A stretch of 64,000 nucleotides of DNA from Chelatococcus asaccharovorans (GCF_003201475.1 NZ_QJJK01000015.1:85967-149966), one strand, 5' to 3'; positions 1 through 8,794 are shown, numbered from the stretch's first letter. Program-made: numbers and translations. The notes: generated from the sequence alone by a model not told the origin.

Positions 1-588
1 GTGCTGCGCGGCAATCTCGCGCCGGACGGCGCGGTCATCAAACCGTCGGCGGCGAGCGACCATCTGCTCACCCATCGCGGCCGCGCGGTGGTCTTCGACA
101 GCCACGCTGAACTCAATGCCCGCATCGACGATCCGGATCTTGCCATCGACGAGACCAGCGTGCTCGTCCTGCGCGGGGCGGGCCCGGTCGGCGCGCCGGG
201 CATGCCGGAATGGGGAGCGCTGCCCTTGCCGAAGCGCCTGCTCGACCGCGGCATCCGCGACCTGGTGCGCATTTCCGACGCGCGCATGAGCGGGACGCAT
301 TATGGCACCTGCGTGCTCCATGTCGCGCCGGAGTCCCACGTGGGCGGGCCGCTCGCCCTGGTGCAGACGGGTGACGAGATCCTGCTCGACGTGCCCAACC
401 GCCGGCTCGAGTTGCTCGTCAGCGACGAGGAGCTTGCCCGGCGGCGGGCCGGCTGGCAGCCACCGCCACAACGGTTCAGCCGCGGTTATGGGGTGATTGT
501 GGAAAGGCACATCACGCAGGCCGACAAGGGCTGCGATTTCGATTTTCTCGAGGCCGGGGCGGCTATACCTGAGCCGGAGATTTTCTGA
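1..588 (+). CDS. IlvD/Edd-family dehydratase, C-terminal part (cut by window start)
   Basis: This is the C-terminal domain of a dihydroxyacid/sugar-acid dehydratase, an Fe-S enzyme that removes water from aldonic acids or dihydroxy acids. The motifs DLVRISDARMSG and HVAPESHVGGPLALV are hallmarks of the family, and the Ser of ARMSG is the conserved catalytic-region residue. The N-terminal part with the cluster cysteines lies upstream of the window. Because the neighbours are a LacI regulator, a sugar-acid dehydratase of the enolase superfamily and an HpcH aldolase, a sugar-acid dehydratase such as L-arabinonate or xylonate dehydratase is more likely than IlvD of branched-chain amino-acid synthesis. 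The substrate is inference. Confidence 0.9.
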   Translation: MLRGNLAPDGAVIKPSAASDHLLTHRGRAVVFDSHAELNARIDDPDLAIDETSVLVLRGAGPVGAPGMPEWGALPLPKRLLDRGIRDLVRISDARMSGTHYGTCVLHVAPESHVGGPLALVQTGDEILLDVPNRRLELLVSDEELARRRAGWQPPPQRFSRGYGVIVERHITQADKGCDFDFLEAGAAIPEPEIF

Positions 589-646
589 TCCCGGCGCGAT
601 TCGCTGCGAAGGCGTGTCGGTGCCCGGTAGGTCGCGTGGCAAATCT

Positions 647-669
647 GGATCCGAATGTCCGGATCCGAA
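647..669 (+). promoter_or_regulatory. Direct repeat GGATCCGAA upstream of the LacI gene
   Basis: Two identical 9-base copies of GGATCCGAA start 14 bases apart (647 and 661) and end 14 bases before the LacI start codon. Each contains the 6-base palindrome GGATCC. The position would suit an autoregulatory site, but LacI operators are normally single longer palindromes, so this is only a candidate. Confidence 0.25.
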
Positions 670-682
670 GAAGTGGGAGAGC

Positions 683-1750
683 ATGGCCAAGGTCCCGCCG
701 GACGATCTGCTGCAGACTGTCCTTCGTTCCGCGCCCCGCGAGCGGCTCGGCACGACGCGTTCCCGCATGGAGGATGTCGCGCGGCTCGCGGGCGTCTCGA
801 CCGCGACGGTCTCGCGTGCGCTGCGCCAGCCCGACAGGGTTTCGCCTGCCGTCCGGGCGCGGGTGGACGAGGCCGTCGAGCGCCTGTCGTATCGGCGCAA
901 TCTCATGGCCGGTGCCCTGGCAAGCGCCCGCAGCATGACCATCGGCGTCATCATCCCCTCGATGATCAACTCGTTCTTCTCGGCCACCGTCGAGGCCATG
1001 GAAGAGGGGTTGGAGGGGAGCGGCTATCAACTGCTGATCGGCAACAGTCGCCATTCCATGGAGATCGAAGAACGGCTCGTTGCCTCCGTGATGGCGTGGT
1101 CTCCCGCCGCGATCGTGCTCACAGGCCGCCGCCACAGCCGCGAGACCATCAGGATGGCGCTCGACGCCGATATTCCGATCGTCGAGATGTGGGAACTCTC
1201 CGATCACCCCATCGACACCATCGTCGGCTTTTCGCAGCGCGCCGCGGGCAGGATCGTGGTGCGCCATTTCGCCGAGCGCGGCGCACGCAAGCTCGGCTTC
1301 ATCGGTGCGATGCTCGATCGCGACTATCGTGCCGTGGATCGCTATGCGGGCTTTGTCGAGGCCGCTGCCGAGGCGGGCTTTGCGCCGCCGGTCGAATATC
1401 GCTTCGAGAAAAGGGCAAGTGCGATCGGCGGCAGCGAGGCGCTCAGGGCCCTGATGGCGCAGCACCCGGATGTGGACGCGGTGTTCTGCACCAACGACAT
1501 TCTCGCGTTGGGGGGATTGTTCGAGGCGCAGCGCCAGGGTTGGTCCGTGCCTGGCCGCCTGCGGATCTGCGGCTTCGGCGATCTCGAATTTGCCGCGGCA
1601 AGCGAGCCCGCGCTCACCACGGTGCGCCCGCCGCGCGGCGCGATCGGCACGAAAGTCGCTGAGGTTCTGCTGTCCCGCCTGGGGGGAAAACCCGCGGGGC
1701 AGACCATCTTCGATCTCGGTTTCGAGCTCGTCGCGCGTGGCTCGACCTGA
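683..1750 (+). CDS. LacI/GntR-type transcriptional regulator
   Basis: This 355-residue protein has an N-terminal LacI helix-turn-helix (about residues 29-50, MEDVARLAGVSTATVSRAL) followed by a periplasmic-binding-like ligand domain (GVIIPSMINSFFSATVEAMEEG and, near the C terminus, CTNDILALGGLFEAQRQG). The ATG at 683 is chosen because it follows GTGGGAGA and places the HTH near the N terminus as usual. Two direct copies of GGATCCGAA lie just upstream (647-655 and 661-669) and could be operator half-sites. It lies 95 bases downstream of the dehydratase on the same strand, so it is probably the local repressor of the sugar-acid genes. The effector is unknown. Confidence 0.93.
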   Translation: MAKVPPDDLLQTVLRSAPRERLGTTRSRMEDVARLAGVSTATVSRALRQPDRVSPAVRARVDEAVERLSYRRNLMAGALASARSMTIGVIIPSMINSFFSATVEAMEEGLEGSGYQLLIGNSRHSMEIEERLVASVMAWSPAAIVLTGRRHSRETIRMALDADIPIVEMWELSDHPIDTIVGFSQRAAGRIVVRHFAERGARKLGFIGAMLDRDYRAVDRYAGFVEAAAEAGFAPPVEYRFEKRASAIGGSEALRALMAQHPDVDAVFCTNDILALGGLFEAQRQGWSVPGRLRICGFGDLEFAAASEPALTTVRPPRGAIGTKVAEVLLSRLGGKPAGQTIFDLGFELVARGST

Positions 1751-1782
1751 CGCGCCTTCGCCTCGCTTACCGGGGAGCGAAG

Positions 1783-2934
1783 TTAGCCTTCGTTGAGTTG
1801 CGCCAGCGCCTCCACATCTGGACGGAGGCCAAGACCCGGGGCATCGCCCAGTAGAACGCACCCATCGGCAAGCGGCATCAGCCCTGCGATGAGCCTGTCG
1901 CGCCAGGGGTTCGGATTGGTGTCGATTTCGAGGAGCCCGTCCCCCCCGGCCGCGGCGAGAAGATGCGCCGATGCCAGAAGCCCGACGCCGCCGCCGAGAT
2001 AATGCGGACAATAGGTGAGGCCGGCCGCGCGCGCCCTGCGGGCCACATCGAGGCAGCCGGAGAGCCCGCCCCATTTTGCCGCGTCGGGTTGAATGAAACG
2101 CAGGGCGCGGCTGTCGATCGCGGCTGCGAATTCGGCTGTCGCGTTCATGTTCTCGCCGGCCGCGAGGGGAATGGGGGTGGCCTCGGCCACCGCCTGCCAT
2201 TCCGCCTCCGGCCTGTCGGCGGCAAGCGGTTCTTCCAGCCAGGCCAGGTCATAGGCCGCGAAGGCCCGGCCGAGCCGGATCGCCTCCGCGCACGCCCAGC
2301 CCTGGTTGGCGTCGATCATCAATGTCGCCCCGTCGCCGATCGCCATGCGGATCGCGTCGAGCGCGCGGCGATCGACCGCCTCGCCGAAACCGACCTTGAG
2401 CTTGAAGGCGCGATGGCCCCGCGCCTGCTCGGCCGCTGCAATCGCCGCAGGCTGTTCGGGACCGATGCCGCTGGCATAGGCGCGTACCTGCCGTGCGCAA
2501 GGGCCCTCGAGCCCGTAGGCCTCCCGGAGAAAGGCGTGCAGCGGCAAGCCTGCCCGGCGGGCGCCAAGATCATGGCAGGCCATGTCGAAGCCCGCTGCAA
2601 CCTGGCGCAGCGGTCCCCACTCGCCGGATTGGAGCGCCAGGATGTGCAGGGCCTGCATCAGCCGCGCGAATATCGTGCTGACCGGAAGGGGAGACAGCCG
2701 CTGGAGCAGCGGCCCCACCGTTGCCAAGGCCAGCCGCGCGCGGTGCTCGGCGCCAACGGACGGAAAGTTGCACCAGACCTCGCCAAGGCCGCGATGGCCC
2801 TCGCGATCGCGGACCTCGATAAATACGGCCGGCCGGTCGGTCATGATGCCGAAGGAGGTGCGCACCGGCGTCTCGATCGGCGCCCGCAGGGCGATGGCCT
2901 TGATCTCCGTGATGGCGACGATATCCACACTCAC
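1783..2934 (-). CDS. Mandelate racemase/muconate lactonizing enzyme family protein
   Basis: This 383-residue enolase-superfamily enzyme probably dehydrates or epimerises an acid sugar. It shows the expected ligands of the mandelate-racemase subgroup: a KLK motif at residues 178-180, metal ligands D208 (MIDAN), E235 (LEEPL) and E261 (AAGEN), and the D284 (IQPD) / H311 (CPHY) dyad. The GTG start at 2934 follows GAAGGG and gives the family's normal N terminus; the reading frame stays open further upstream, but that stretch overlaps the IclR gene. It is convergent with the LacI gene and divergent from the IclR gene, which is its likely regulator. The substrate cannot be read from sequence. Confidence 0.92.
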   Translation of the reverse strand: MSVDIVAITEIKAIALRAPIETPVRTSFGIMTDRPAVFIEVRDREGHRGLGEVWCNFPSVGAEHRARLALATVGPLLQRLSPLPVSTIFARLMQALHILALQSGEWGPLRQVAAGFDMACHDLGARRAGLPLHAFLREAYGLEGPCARQVRAYASGIGPEQPAAIAAAEQARGHRAFKLKVGFGEAVDRRALDAIRMAIGDGATLMIDANQGWACAEAIRLGRAFAAYDLAWLEEPLAADRPEAEWQAVAEATPIPLAAGENMNATAEFAAAIDSRALRFIQPDAAKWGGLSGCLDVARRARAAGLTYCPHYLGGGVGLLASAHLLAAAGGDGLLEIDTNPNPWRDRLIAGLMPLADGCVLLGDAPGLGLRPDVEALAQLNEG

Positions 2935-2993
2935 CCTGTAGCCCTTCGTCCAATTGCGAGCTGTTGATTCATGGAGGTGTTGCGATAGATGAA

Positions 2994-3008
2994 ATTCTGT
3001 TTCAGAAT
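2994..3008. promoter_or_regulatory. Palindrome ATTCTG-TTT-CAGAAT between divergent genes (candidate IclR operator)
   Basis: A perfect inverted repeat with 6-base arms and a 3-base spacer lies 18 bases before the IclR start codon and 60 bases before the start of the divergent enolase-superfamily gene. IclR-family proteins bind short palindromes of about 15 bases in such divergent promoters, so this is the likely operator controlling both genes. Confidence 0.5.
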
Positions 3009-3025
3009 ATGGCAATATAAAACAA

Positions 3026-3904
3026 ATGTGGCCCTCGGAGCCAGTGGTCTTGACCAACCTCATTCCTGAAAGCGATGCATTGGAGCGCATGGGCTCGGCC
3101 GACAGCGCAGGGCCGGATGCGGCAGGGGCTCCCTCCTCCGTGCGCGTGATCGACCGGACCATGAGTATCTTACGGGTGCTCGCCGATAGCGCGGATTCAA
3201 TGACCTTGACGGAACTCAGCCAGCGGGTCGATCTTCACAAGTCGACGGTGTTGCGTTTTCTCAAGACGTTGGAGAAGGGTGGCTTCGTCGCCAGCGGCCA
3301 GAACGGCAAGGGCTGGCGGCCGGGTCCCGTCTTCCTGGACATCCGGTCGCGCAGCATAGCCAGGCATGATCTGGCGGGGCTGGCGCGCCCGTTGATGGAA
3401 GAGGCATGCAGCCAGACCGGCGAGACCATCCAGCTCGCCATTCTTCCCGACACGAGCATCGTCTATCTCGCGAAGGTCGAGCCACTCGATCCACCGCTCA
3501 GGATCAACACGCAGATCGGCGCGCGTAGGCCGATCCATTGCACGGCCCTTGGCAAGGCAATCGCGGCTTATCGCGATCCGGCCGAAGTGGACGCCATTCT
3601 CAAGGAGGCGGGCATGCCGGCCTTCACCGCCCGGACGCTCACCAGCGCCGAGGCCTTGCATCAGGCCCTCGCCAAGGTCCGCGCCGACGGCTTTGCGGTG
3701 GACGATCGCGAATACAACGATCTCGTGTCCTGTGTGGCGGCGCCGATCCGCAATGGCGAGGGCACAGTGGTCGCCGCGCTCAGCATTTCCAGTCTCGGGC
3801 AAACGGCAAGTGCCCCGCGCTTTCCCGAATTGATCGCCGTCGCGCGGGATACGGCGGCGCGCATCGGTGAATTGCTGGGATGGCATAGCCAGACGCCGCG
3901 GTGA
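3026..3904 (+). CDS. IclR-family transcriptional regulator
   Basis: The protein of up to 292 residues has an N-terminal winged HTH (MTLTELSQRVDLHKSTVLRFL) and a C-terminal IclR effector domain (TGETIQLAILPDTSIVYLAKVE, RRPIHCTALGKAIAAY, VDDREYNDLVSCVAAPIRNGEG). The first ATG is at 3026; a second in-frame ATG at 3089 would remove a poorly conserved 21-residue tail and cannot be excluded. It is divergent from the enolase-superfamily gene and is the likely regulator of that gene and perhaps of the operon that begins near 4017. The effector is probably an acid sugar or its breakdown product, by context only. Confidence 0.93.
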   Translation: MWPSEPVVLTNLIPESDALERMGSADSAGPDAAGAPSSVRVIDRTMSILRVLADSADSMTLTELSQRVDLHKSTVLRFLKTLEKGGFVASGQNGKGWRPGPVFLDIRSRSIARHDLAGLARPLMEEACSQTGETIQLAILPDTSIVYLAKVEPLDPPLRINTQIGARRPIHCTALGKAIAAYRDPAEVDAILKEAGMPAFTARTLTSAEALHQALAKVRADGFAVDDREYNDLVSCVAAPIRNGEGTVVAALSISSLGQTASAPRFPELIAVARDTAARIGELLGWHSQTPR

Positions 3905-4016
3905 TGATAAGCTTTGCGAAGGCTGAGCGCCCGCCGTGCGCTTGGACTGCGCGCGATAGCCTCCGCCGCAGCGGGCATGGGACGCTTTGCTCCGGCAAAT
4001 GATCGGGAGAGATGGT

Positions 4017-5228
4017 GTGGTCGAGACTTCCAGCGCAGGTATGCCGCGTCAAGCCGAGGGAGAGGGGCGGTTCGACCGTGTCCTCAAGGGCGGGCGCGTC
4101 ATCGATCCGCGCAACGGCATCGATGCCGTCATGGACATCGGTATCCGGGACGGCCGGATCGCCGCGGTTGCGGCGGGGCTTGAGGCCGGCTCTGCCCCGG
4201 TCGACGATATGGCGGGCCATATCGTGGCGCCGGGGCTGATCGATATCCACACGCATGTCTACCACAAGGCGACGTCGCTGAGCGTGGATCCTGACCCGGT
4301 GGCGCGGCGCTCTGCGGTGACAACACTGGTCGACGCCGGCAGCGCGGGCGCGGGCAACCTCGACGGTCTCAAGGATTTCGTCGCCGCGCGCTCGGCCTTC
4401 AACCTGCTCGCCTATGTCAATATTTCCTTCCCCGGCATCTTCGCCTTCGACAAGGCCTTCTCGGTTGGCGAGGCCACGGTGCGCGACCTCCTCAATGTCG
4501 AGCGCTGCGTGGAAGCCGTGGAGGCCCATCGGGATTTCGTCGTCGGCATCAAGGTGCGCATCGGCGACAAGACGTCGGGCGATGTCGGCCTTGAGGCGCT
4601 CGACCGGGCGATCGCCGCCGCCGAGCGCACGGGGCTGCCGGTGATGACGCATATCGGCGGGCCACCGCCATCCTACGAGGACGTCCTCGCGCGCATGCGG
4701 CCGGGGGACATCCTCACCCATTGCTTCCGCCCTGCGCCTAACGCGCCGGTGGATGGGGAGAGGCTCGTGCTCCCCGCACTGCGTGAGGCGCGCGAACGCG
4801 GTGTGCTGTTCGACATCGGCCATGGGATGGGCGCTTTCGGCTTCGACAGCGCCGAGGCGGCGCTTGCCGACGGCTTCCCGCCCGACATGATTTCCAGCGA
4901 TGTCCACGTCATGTCCATCAAAGGACCGGCTTATGATCTTCTGCACACCATGAGCAAATTGATGTGCTGTGGGGTCGGCGTCACCGATGCCATTGCCATG
5001 GTGACCGATGCGCCGGCCAAAGCCACGAACCGTGAGCACATCGGCCATCTCGGCGTGGGCGCCGCCGCCGACATCAGCGTGCTGGATCTCGTGGAGGTCG
5101 CCGTGCCCTTCGTCGATGTCATCGGCCATCGGCGTGAGGGCATGCGACTGCTGAAGCCTCACGCCCTCTATGTGGCGGGCAAGCCGGAAGCGGTTGCGGC
5201 GCGGCCCTTCGAGCCGGATGGGACGTGA
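4017..5228 (+). CDS. Amidohydrolase/deacetylase-family metallohydrolase
   Basis: This TIM-barrel metal-dependent hydrolase resembles dihydroorotases and the amidohydrolase/deacetylase group often found beside sugar-acid aldolases. Visible residues are the HTH pair at 78-80 (GLIDIHTHV), a probable carbamylated lysine K179 (GIKVRIG), H212 (MTHIGG), H235 (LTHCF) and the catalytic Asp about 295 (SSDVH). A GTG start at 4017 follows GGGAGA at ideal distance; an ATG at 3999 or TTG at 3987 would add up to 10 residues. It is followed by an HpcH/HpaI aldolase, so it may open or deacylate a precursor of the aldolase substrate. The exact substrate is unknown. Confidence 0.85.
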   Translation: MVETSSAGMPRQAEGEGRFDRVLKGGRVIDPRNGIDAVMDIGIRDGRIAAVAAGLEAGSAPVDDMAGHIVAPGLIDIHTHVYHKATSLSVDPDPVARRSAVTTLVDAGSAGAGNLDGLKDFVAARSAFNLLAYVNISFPGIFAFDKAFSVGEATVRDLLNVERCVEAVEAHRDFVVGIKVRIGDKTSGDVGLEALDRAIAAAERTGLPVMTHIGGPPPSYEDVLARMRPGDILTHCFRPAPNAPVDGERLVLPALREARERGVLFDIGHGMGAFGFDSAEAALADGFPPDMISSDVHVMSIKGPAYDLLHTMSKLMCCGVGVTDAIAMVTDAPAKATNREHIGHLGVGAAADISVLDLVEVAVPFVDVIGHRREGMRLLKPHALYVAGKPEAVAARPFEPDGT

Positions 5229-5370
5229 ACGGTCGTTAAGTAAAAGTTTCATCAGTTGGCACTCTGTGCCTACTGGTGGAATTTTAGTTGCAAATCGGAA
5301 GGGGGATCGTATCGTCTGACGCGAGCGCGTCATGGTGCGCCATGGGAATGATTGCAGGGAGAATAGGCTG

Positions 5371-6189
5371 ATGTCGGTTGCCGGTGCGCTGGAGTCTGAT
5401 GCGTTTCCCGCCAATCCCTTCCGCAACGCGCTCTCGCGTGGCGGCCCGCTGATCGGCGTATGGTCCATGCTGAATTCCGTCGATGCGACGGAGGCGCTCT
5501 GCTGGGCGGGCTATGACTGGATCCTCATCGACGGCGAGCATGCACCGGTGTCGCTCCACGACGCGATGACCCATTGCCGGACGGTGGCCGGCACGCCGAC
5601 GATCCCGATCGTCCGGCTCCTGTGGAACGATCCGCTCCTGCTCAAGAGCCATCTCGACGCCGGCATCGGTACGATCATGCTGCCCTATGTGCAGAGCGCC
5701 GACGAGGCGCGCCAGGCCGTCAAGGCCATGCGCTACCCGCCGCGCGGCGCGCGCGGCATCGCCGCCATGCACCGCGGCAGCCGCTATTCGCGCATCAAGG
5801 ACTATGCGAAACGCGCCGACGAGACGCTGTTCCTCATCGTCCAGATCGAGACGAAAGAGGCGCTGGACAATTGCGAGGCGATCGCGGCCGTGGACGGCGT
5901 CGATGCCGTGTTCTTCGGGCCGGGCGATCTCGCGGCGAGCATGGGCCTGACCGGCCAGGCCTCGCATCCCGATGTCACAGCCGCCATCGAGGAGGGCCTG
6001 AGGCGATGTCGTCCGTCGGGCAAGGCCGTAGGCGTACTCGCGCCGAACGACGCGATCGCCGAGCGGCATATCCGTTCCGGGTTTGATTTCGTCTCGGTCG
6101 CGAATGATTTGGGTATGCTCGTGCAACGGGCCGATCAAGCTGCGGCACATTTCCGCGAGATCGTTGCCGGAGCGAACGGGAGGGGCTGA
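5371..6189 (+). CDS. HpcH/HpaI-family class II aldolase
   Basis: This 272-residue metal-dependent aldolase cleaves 2-keto-3-deoxy sugar acids or 4-hydroxy-2-oxo acids to pyruvate plus an aldehyde. The family motif LIDGEHAP (about 52-59) holds the catalytic H57, R82 is in the PIVRL motif, and the metal ligands E160 (VQIET) and D186 (FGPGDL) are present. The ATG at 5371 follows GGGAGAATAGG. The next gene starts 3 bases after its stop, so the two are co-transcribed. It fits the last step of a sugar-acid pathway that starts with the dehydratases nearby. 2-keto-3-deoxy-glucarate or -arabinonate aldolase are both possible. Confidence 0.9.
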   Translation: MSVAGALESDAFPANPFRNALSRGGPLIGVWSMLNSVDATEALCWAGYDWILIDGEHAPVSLHDAMTHCRTVAGTPTIPIVRLLWNDPLLLKSHLDAGIGTIMLPYVQSADEARQAVKAMRYPPRGARGIAAMHRGSRYSRIKDYAKRADETLFLIVQIETKEALDNCEAIAAVDGVDAVFFGPGDLAASMGLTGQASHPDVTAAIEEGLRRCRPSGKAVGVLAPNDAIAERHIRSGFDFVSVANDLGMLVQRADQAAAHFREIVAGANGRG

Positions 6190-6192
6190 GCG

Positions 6193-7332
6193 ATGGCAAC
6201 TGTCGAGTTTGTCAAGCTCGTCAAGCGATACGGTGCCATCGAGGTCGTCCACGCCATCGATCTCGCGATCAATGACGGCGAATTCATCGTGCTTGTCGGC
6301 CCGTCCGGCTGTGGCAAGTCGACCTCGCTGAGGATGCTGGCCGGCCTCGAGGATATCTCGGCGGGAGAAATCCGCATCGACGGCCGGGTCGTCAACGAGG
6401 TTGAGCCGCGCGATCGCGACATCGCCATGGTGTTCCAGGACTACGCGCTCTACCCGCATATGAGCGTCTACGAGAACATGGCCTTCTCGCTGCAATATCG
6501 AAAAGTGCCGAAGCGCGAGATCGACAAGCGGGTGCGGGAGGCCGCGTCGGTGCTGGGGCTCGATCCCTATCTCAACCGCCGGCCGAAGCAGCTCTCAGGC
6601 GGGCAGCGCCAGCGCGTGGCGATGGGGCGGGCCATCGTGCGCAAGCCGCAGGTCTTCCTGTTCGACGAGCCCTTGTCGAATCTCGACGCGAAGCTGCGCG
6701 GCTCCATGCGCATCGAGATGAAGAAGCTGCACCAGCGCCTCGGCGTGACGACCGTCTATGTCACGCATGACCAGGTGGAGGCGATGACGCTCGCGGATCG
6801 GGTCGTCGTGATGAACGGCGGCCATATCGAGCAGATCGGCACGCCCGATGAGGTCTACCACGCCCCCGCCAGCCTGTTCGTGGCCGGCTTCATCGGCGCG
6901 CCGACCATGAATCTCATTCCCGCGCGGGTTGAGGCCGGTGGCTTGAAGTTGGATGGCACCGAGGCCGCCGTTCCCTTGAATGCGGATCTCGATGAAGGCG
7001 CGCGCGTGGTGTTCGGCCTGCGCCCGGAGGATGTCGAGGTGGTGGAGGAGGGGACGCCGCCGCCCGGCTTTGTCGATCTCGCCGCTGTCGTCGAGGTGGT
7101 GGAGCCGCTCGGCGCCGATACGCTGGTCTTTACCAGTCTTGGAACTCATGCGGTCGCCTCGCGCGTGCGGCCGGAGGTGCGCCCGGCGCCCGGCGAGACG
7201 GTCAAGCTTCGCTGCAATCTCAGCCGCATGCATCTCTTCGACGCGGACACGGGGCGCGCCATAGGGGCTCCGCACACCCGCGCCGACAAGGGGCTGGCCG
7301 GTGGAGCCGCCAGGGGAGTGGTCCATGCCTGA
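6193..7332 (+). CDS. ugpC: ABC transporter ATP-binding protein, UgpC/MalK type
   Basis: The 379-residue ATPase of carbohydrate uptake transporters has Walker A (GPSGCGKS, 36-43), Q-loop (VFQDYALYPHM), signature LSGGQRQRVAMGRA, Walker B with DEPLSNLDAKLR and the H-loop THDQ. A C-terminal TOBE regulatory domain follows (FGLRPEDVEVV). GGAGGGG precedes the start. The next gene overlaps its end by 8 bases. No solute-binding protein or permease is encoded beside it, which is unusual, so it may power permeases encoded elsewhere or beyond the window. The symbol names the ATPase type, not a proven glycerol-phosphate role. Confidence 0.92.
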   Translation: MATVEFVKLVKRYGAIEVVHAIDLAINDGEFIVLVGPSGCGKSTSLRMLAGLEDISAGEIRIDGRVVNEVEPRDRDIAMVFQDYALYPHMSVYENMAFSLQYRKVPKREIDKRVREAASVLGLDPYLNRRPKQLSGGQRQRVAMGRAIVRKPQVFLFDEPLSNLDAKLRGSMRIEMKKLHQRLGVTTVYVTHDQVEAMTLADRVVVMNGGHIEQIGTPDEVYHAPASLFVAGFIGAPTMNLIPARVEAGGLKLDGTEAAVPLNADLDEGARVVFGLRPEDVEVVEEGTPPPGFVDLAAVVEVVEPLGADTLVFTSLGTHAVASRVRPEVRPAPGETVKLRCNLSRMHLFDADTGRAIGAPHTRADKGLAGGAARGVVHA

Positions 7333-8386
7333 CGCGGTATCAAGTCCGCAAGCGATGAGCGGATCGCGCAGCCGTGTGGCGCTCGCCGGCTTCGGCGCCT
7401 GGGGGCAGATGCACGCGCGGGCACTGGCGGCCATCCCGGAGGCCGAACTCGTGGCGATCTATTGTCATGGCGACACCTCGGCCGCCGCCGCGGCCGCGCT
7501 CGCGCCGGGCGTTCCCGTCTTTCGCCGCTACGATGACGTTCTCGCCTTGGACGCATTGGATGTCGTCAACATCGCGGTTCCGAACGATCGGCATGCGGCC
7601 TTTGCCATGGCCGCGCTGAAGGCGGGGCATCATGTCTTTCTGGAAAAGCCCCTCGGCCTGTCGCTTGATGAATGCGACGCGGTACTCGCCGCGGCACACG
7701 CTGCGGGCAGGATGGTCGCCGTCAACCACGAACTGCGCGTCTCCCACCAGTGGGGCGAGGTGCGCGAGACCATTGCGGCGGGCGATATCGGCCAGGTGAC
7801 GCACCAGCATTTTTCGCTGTTTCGCCATGCCTTTCGGCCGGGATCCGGTGGCTGGCGGCGCGATCCCGCCCGCGTCGGCTCCTGGATCCTCGAGGAGCTC
7901 GTCCATTTCGTCGATCTCGTGCTGTGGTACGCGCGGGAGAACGGGCCGCCTGTCCGCCTTCTCGCCCAGTCCACGTCGCCATCCGGCCTGTCGGATACCG
8001 TGTCCGTCCTGATGACATGGGCCGACGGCTCGACGGCGCTCGTGACGCAATGTCTGGCGGGTTTTCAGCACCACACGCTGCTTGAGATCGCAGGGACGGC
8101 CGGCGCCCTCCGCACCTGGTGGGCCGGCGCCTATGATCGTACGGCCCATCCGAGCTTCGCCCTCGATGTGCAGCGGCGCGGCGCAAGCGAGGTCGAGACG
8201 ATCGCCATTCCGCAATCCGGCGAGATCTTCGAGCTGGAGGAGAACATGCGCCGGGCCCTGCGCGGATTTCACACCGGCGACCTCGTGATGCCCGCCCACG
8301 ATGCGCGCGCAGCCGTTGGGCTGTGTCTGGCGATCGAGCAGAGTATCCGCGAGGGCGGCGCGGTTGAGTTGAGCGGATATATTTGA
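7325..8386 (+). CDS. Gfo/Idh/MocA-family NAD(P)-dependent oxidoreductase
   Basis: This 353-residue enzyme has an N-terminal Rossmann fold (VALAGFGAWGQMHARAL) and the family motif FLEKPLGLSLDECD, whose EKP lysine is catalytic, followed by the C-terminal alpha/beta domain. It probably oxidises a sugar or cyclitol. The ATG at 7325 lies inside the end of the ABC ATPase gene, an 8-base overlap that implies translational coupling. It is the last gene of the operon starting near 4017 and is followed by repeat DNA. The substrate cannot be deduced; myo-inositol-like or deoxy-sugar substrates are common in the family. Confidence 0.9.
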   Translation: MPDAVSSPQAMSGSRSRVALAGFGAWGQMHARALAAIPEAELVAIYCHGDTSAAAAAALAPGVPVFRRYDDVLALDALDVVNIAVPNDRHAAFAMAALKAGHHVFLEKPLGLSLDECDAVLAAAHAAGRMVAVNHELRVSHQWGEVRETIAAGDIGQVTHQHFSLFRHAFRPGSGGWRRDPARVGSWILEELVHFVDLVLWYARENGPPVRLLAQSTSPSGLSDTVSVLMTWADGSTALVTQCLAGFQHHTLLEIAGTAGALRTWWAGAYDRTAHPSFALDVQRRGASEVETIAIPQSGEIFELEENMRRALRGFHTGDLVMPAHDARAAVGLCLAIEQSIREGGAVELSGYI

Positions 8387-8460
8387 GATGAGGGCGCGGC
8401 GCGCCTCATCTGTCATAAAATCAGTCGCGGTGCGCCATGTTCCGTTATTCTGAACCGCCG

Positions 8461-8643
8461 CGCTGATCCCTCCCCTTCAGGGGAGGGTGGCGCCGCAGGC
8501 GCCGGGTGGGGGCCGGGATGACCTGAGCTGAGCCGGAAGACGGATAGTAACAGCTGCATGCCAGCGCGCATCGCTCGCGCCTCTGTGCCCCACCCGACCT
8601 CGCTGGCGCGAGGCCACCCTCCCCTGAAGGGGAGGGATCAGCG
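8461..8643. repeat. Inverted repeat element with perfect 30-base arms
   Basis: The arms 8461-8490 and 8614-8643 are perfect reverse complements. Each arm itself contains a small palindrome (CCCTCCCCTTCAGGGGAGGG in the left arm), so each could fold alone. The interior contains C+G-rich stretches such as GGGTGGGGGCC. This is a typical dispersed intergenic element placed between the end of one operon and the end of the next. It may act as a bidirectional terminator or an mRNA 3' stabiliser. Confidence 0.75.
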
Positions 8644-8688
8644 TCGGCGGTTCCCCACCGCGCCATCCCCGGCGTCGCGTAGCAACGG

Positions 8689-8794
8689 CTAGAGCATTTT
8701 CGAGCGAAGTGGACACCGGTTCGCGTGAAGAAAATGCGCTAAAACAAAGACATGGAGCATTTTCGCGATTCGGAGAAACGCGAAAATGCTCTAG
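8689..8794. repeat. AGAGCATTTTCG-type dispersed repeat with inverted ends
   Basis: The 106-base element begins with CTAGAGCATTTTCG (8689-8702) and ends with the exact reverse complement CGAAAATGCTCTAG (8781-8794). An internal GCATTTTCGCGATTC copy sits near the right end. I know this core as a frequent intergenic repeat of Hyphomicrobiales genomes. Its right end overlaps the last codon of the sugar kinase gene and provides that gene's stop codon. Confidence 0.75.

Noticed and set aside
3780..5468. Long minus-strand frame over the amidohydrolase
   Set aside because: Low-complexity shadow of the metallohydrolase gene.
8461..8794. CRISPR-like repeats
   Set aside because: The repeats are inverted and unevenly spaced, not a regular direct-repeat array, and no cas gene is present.
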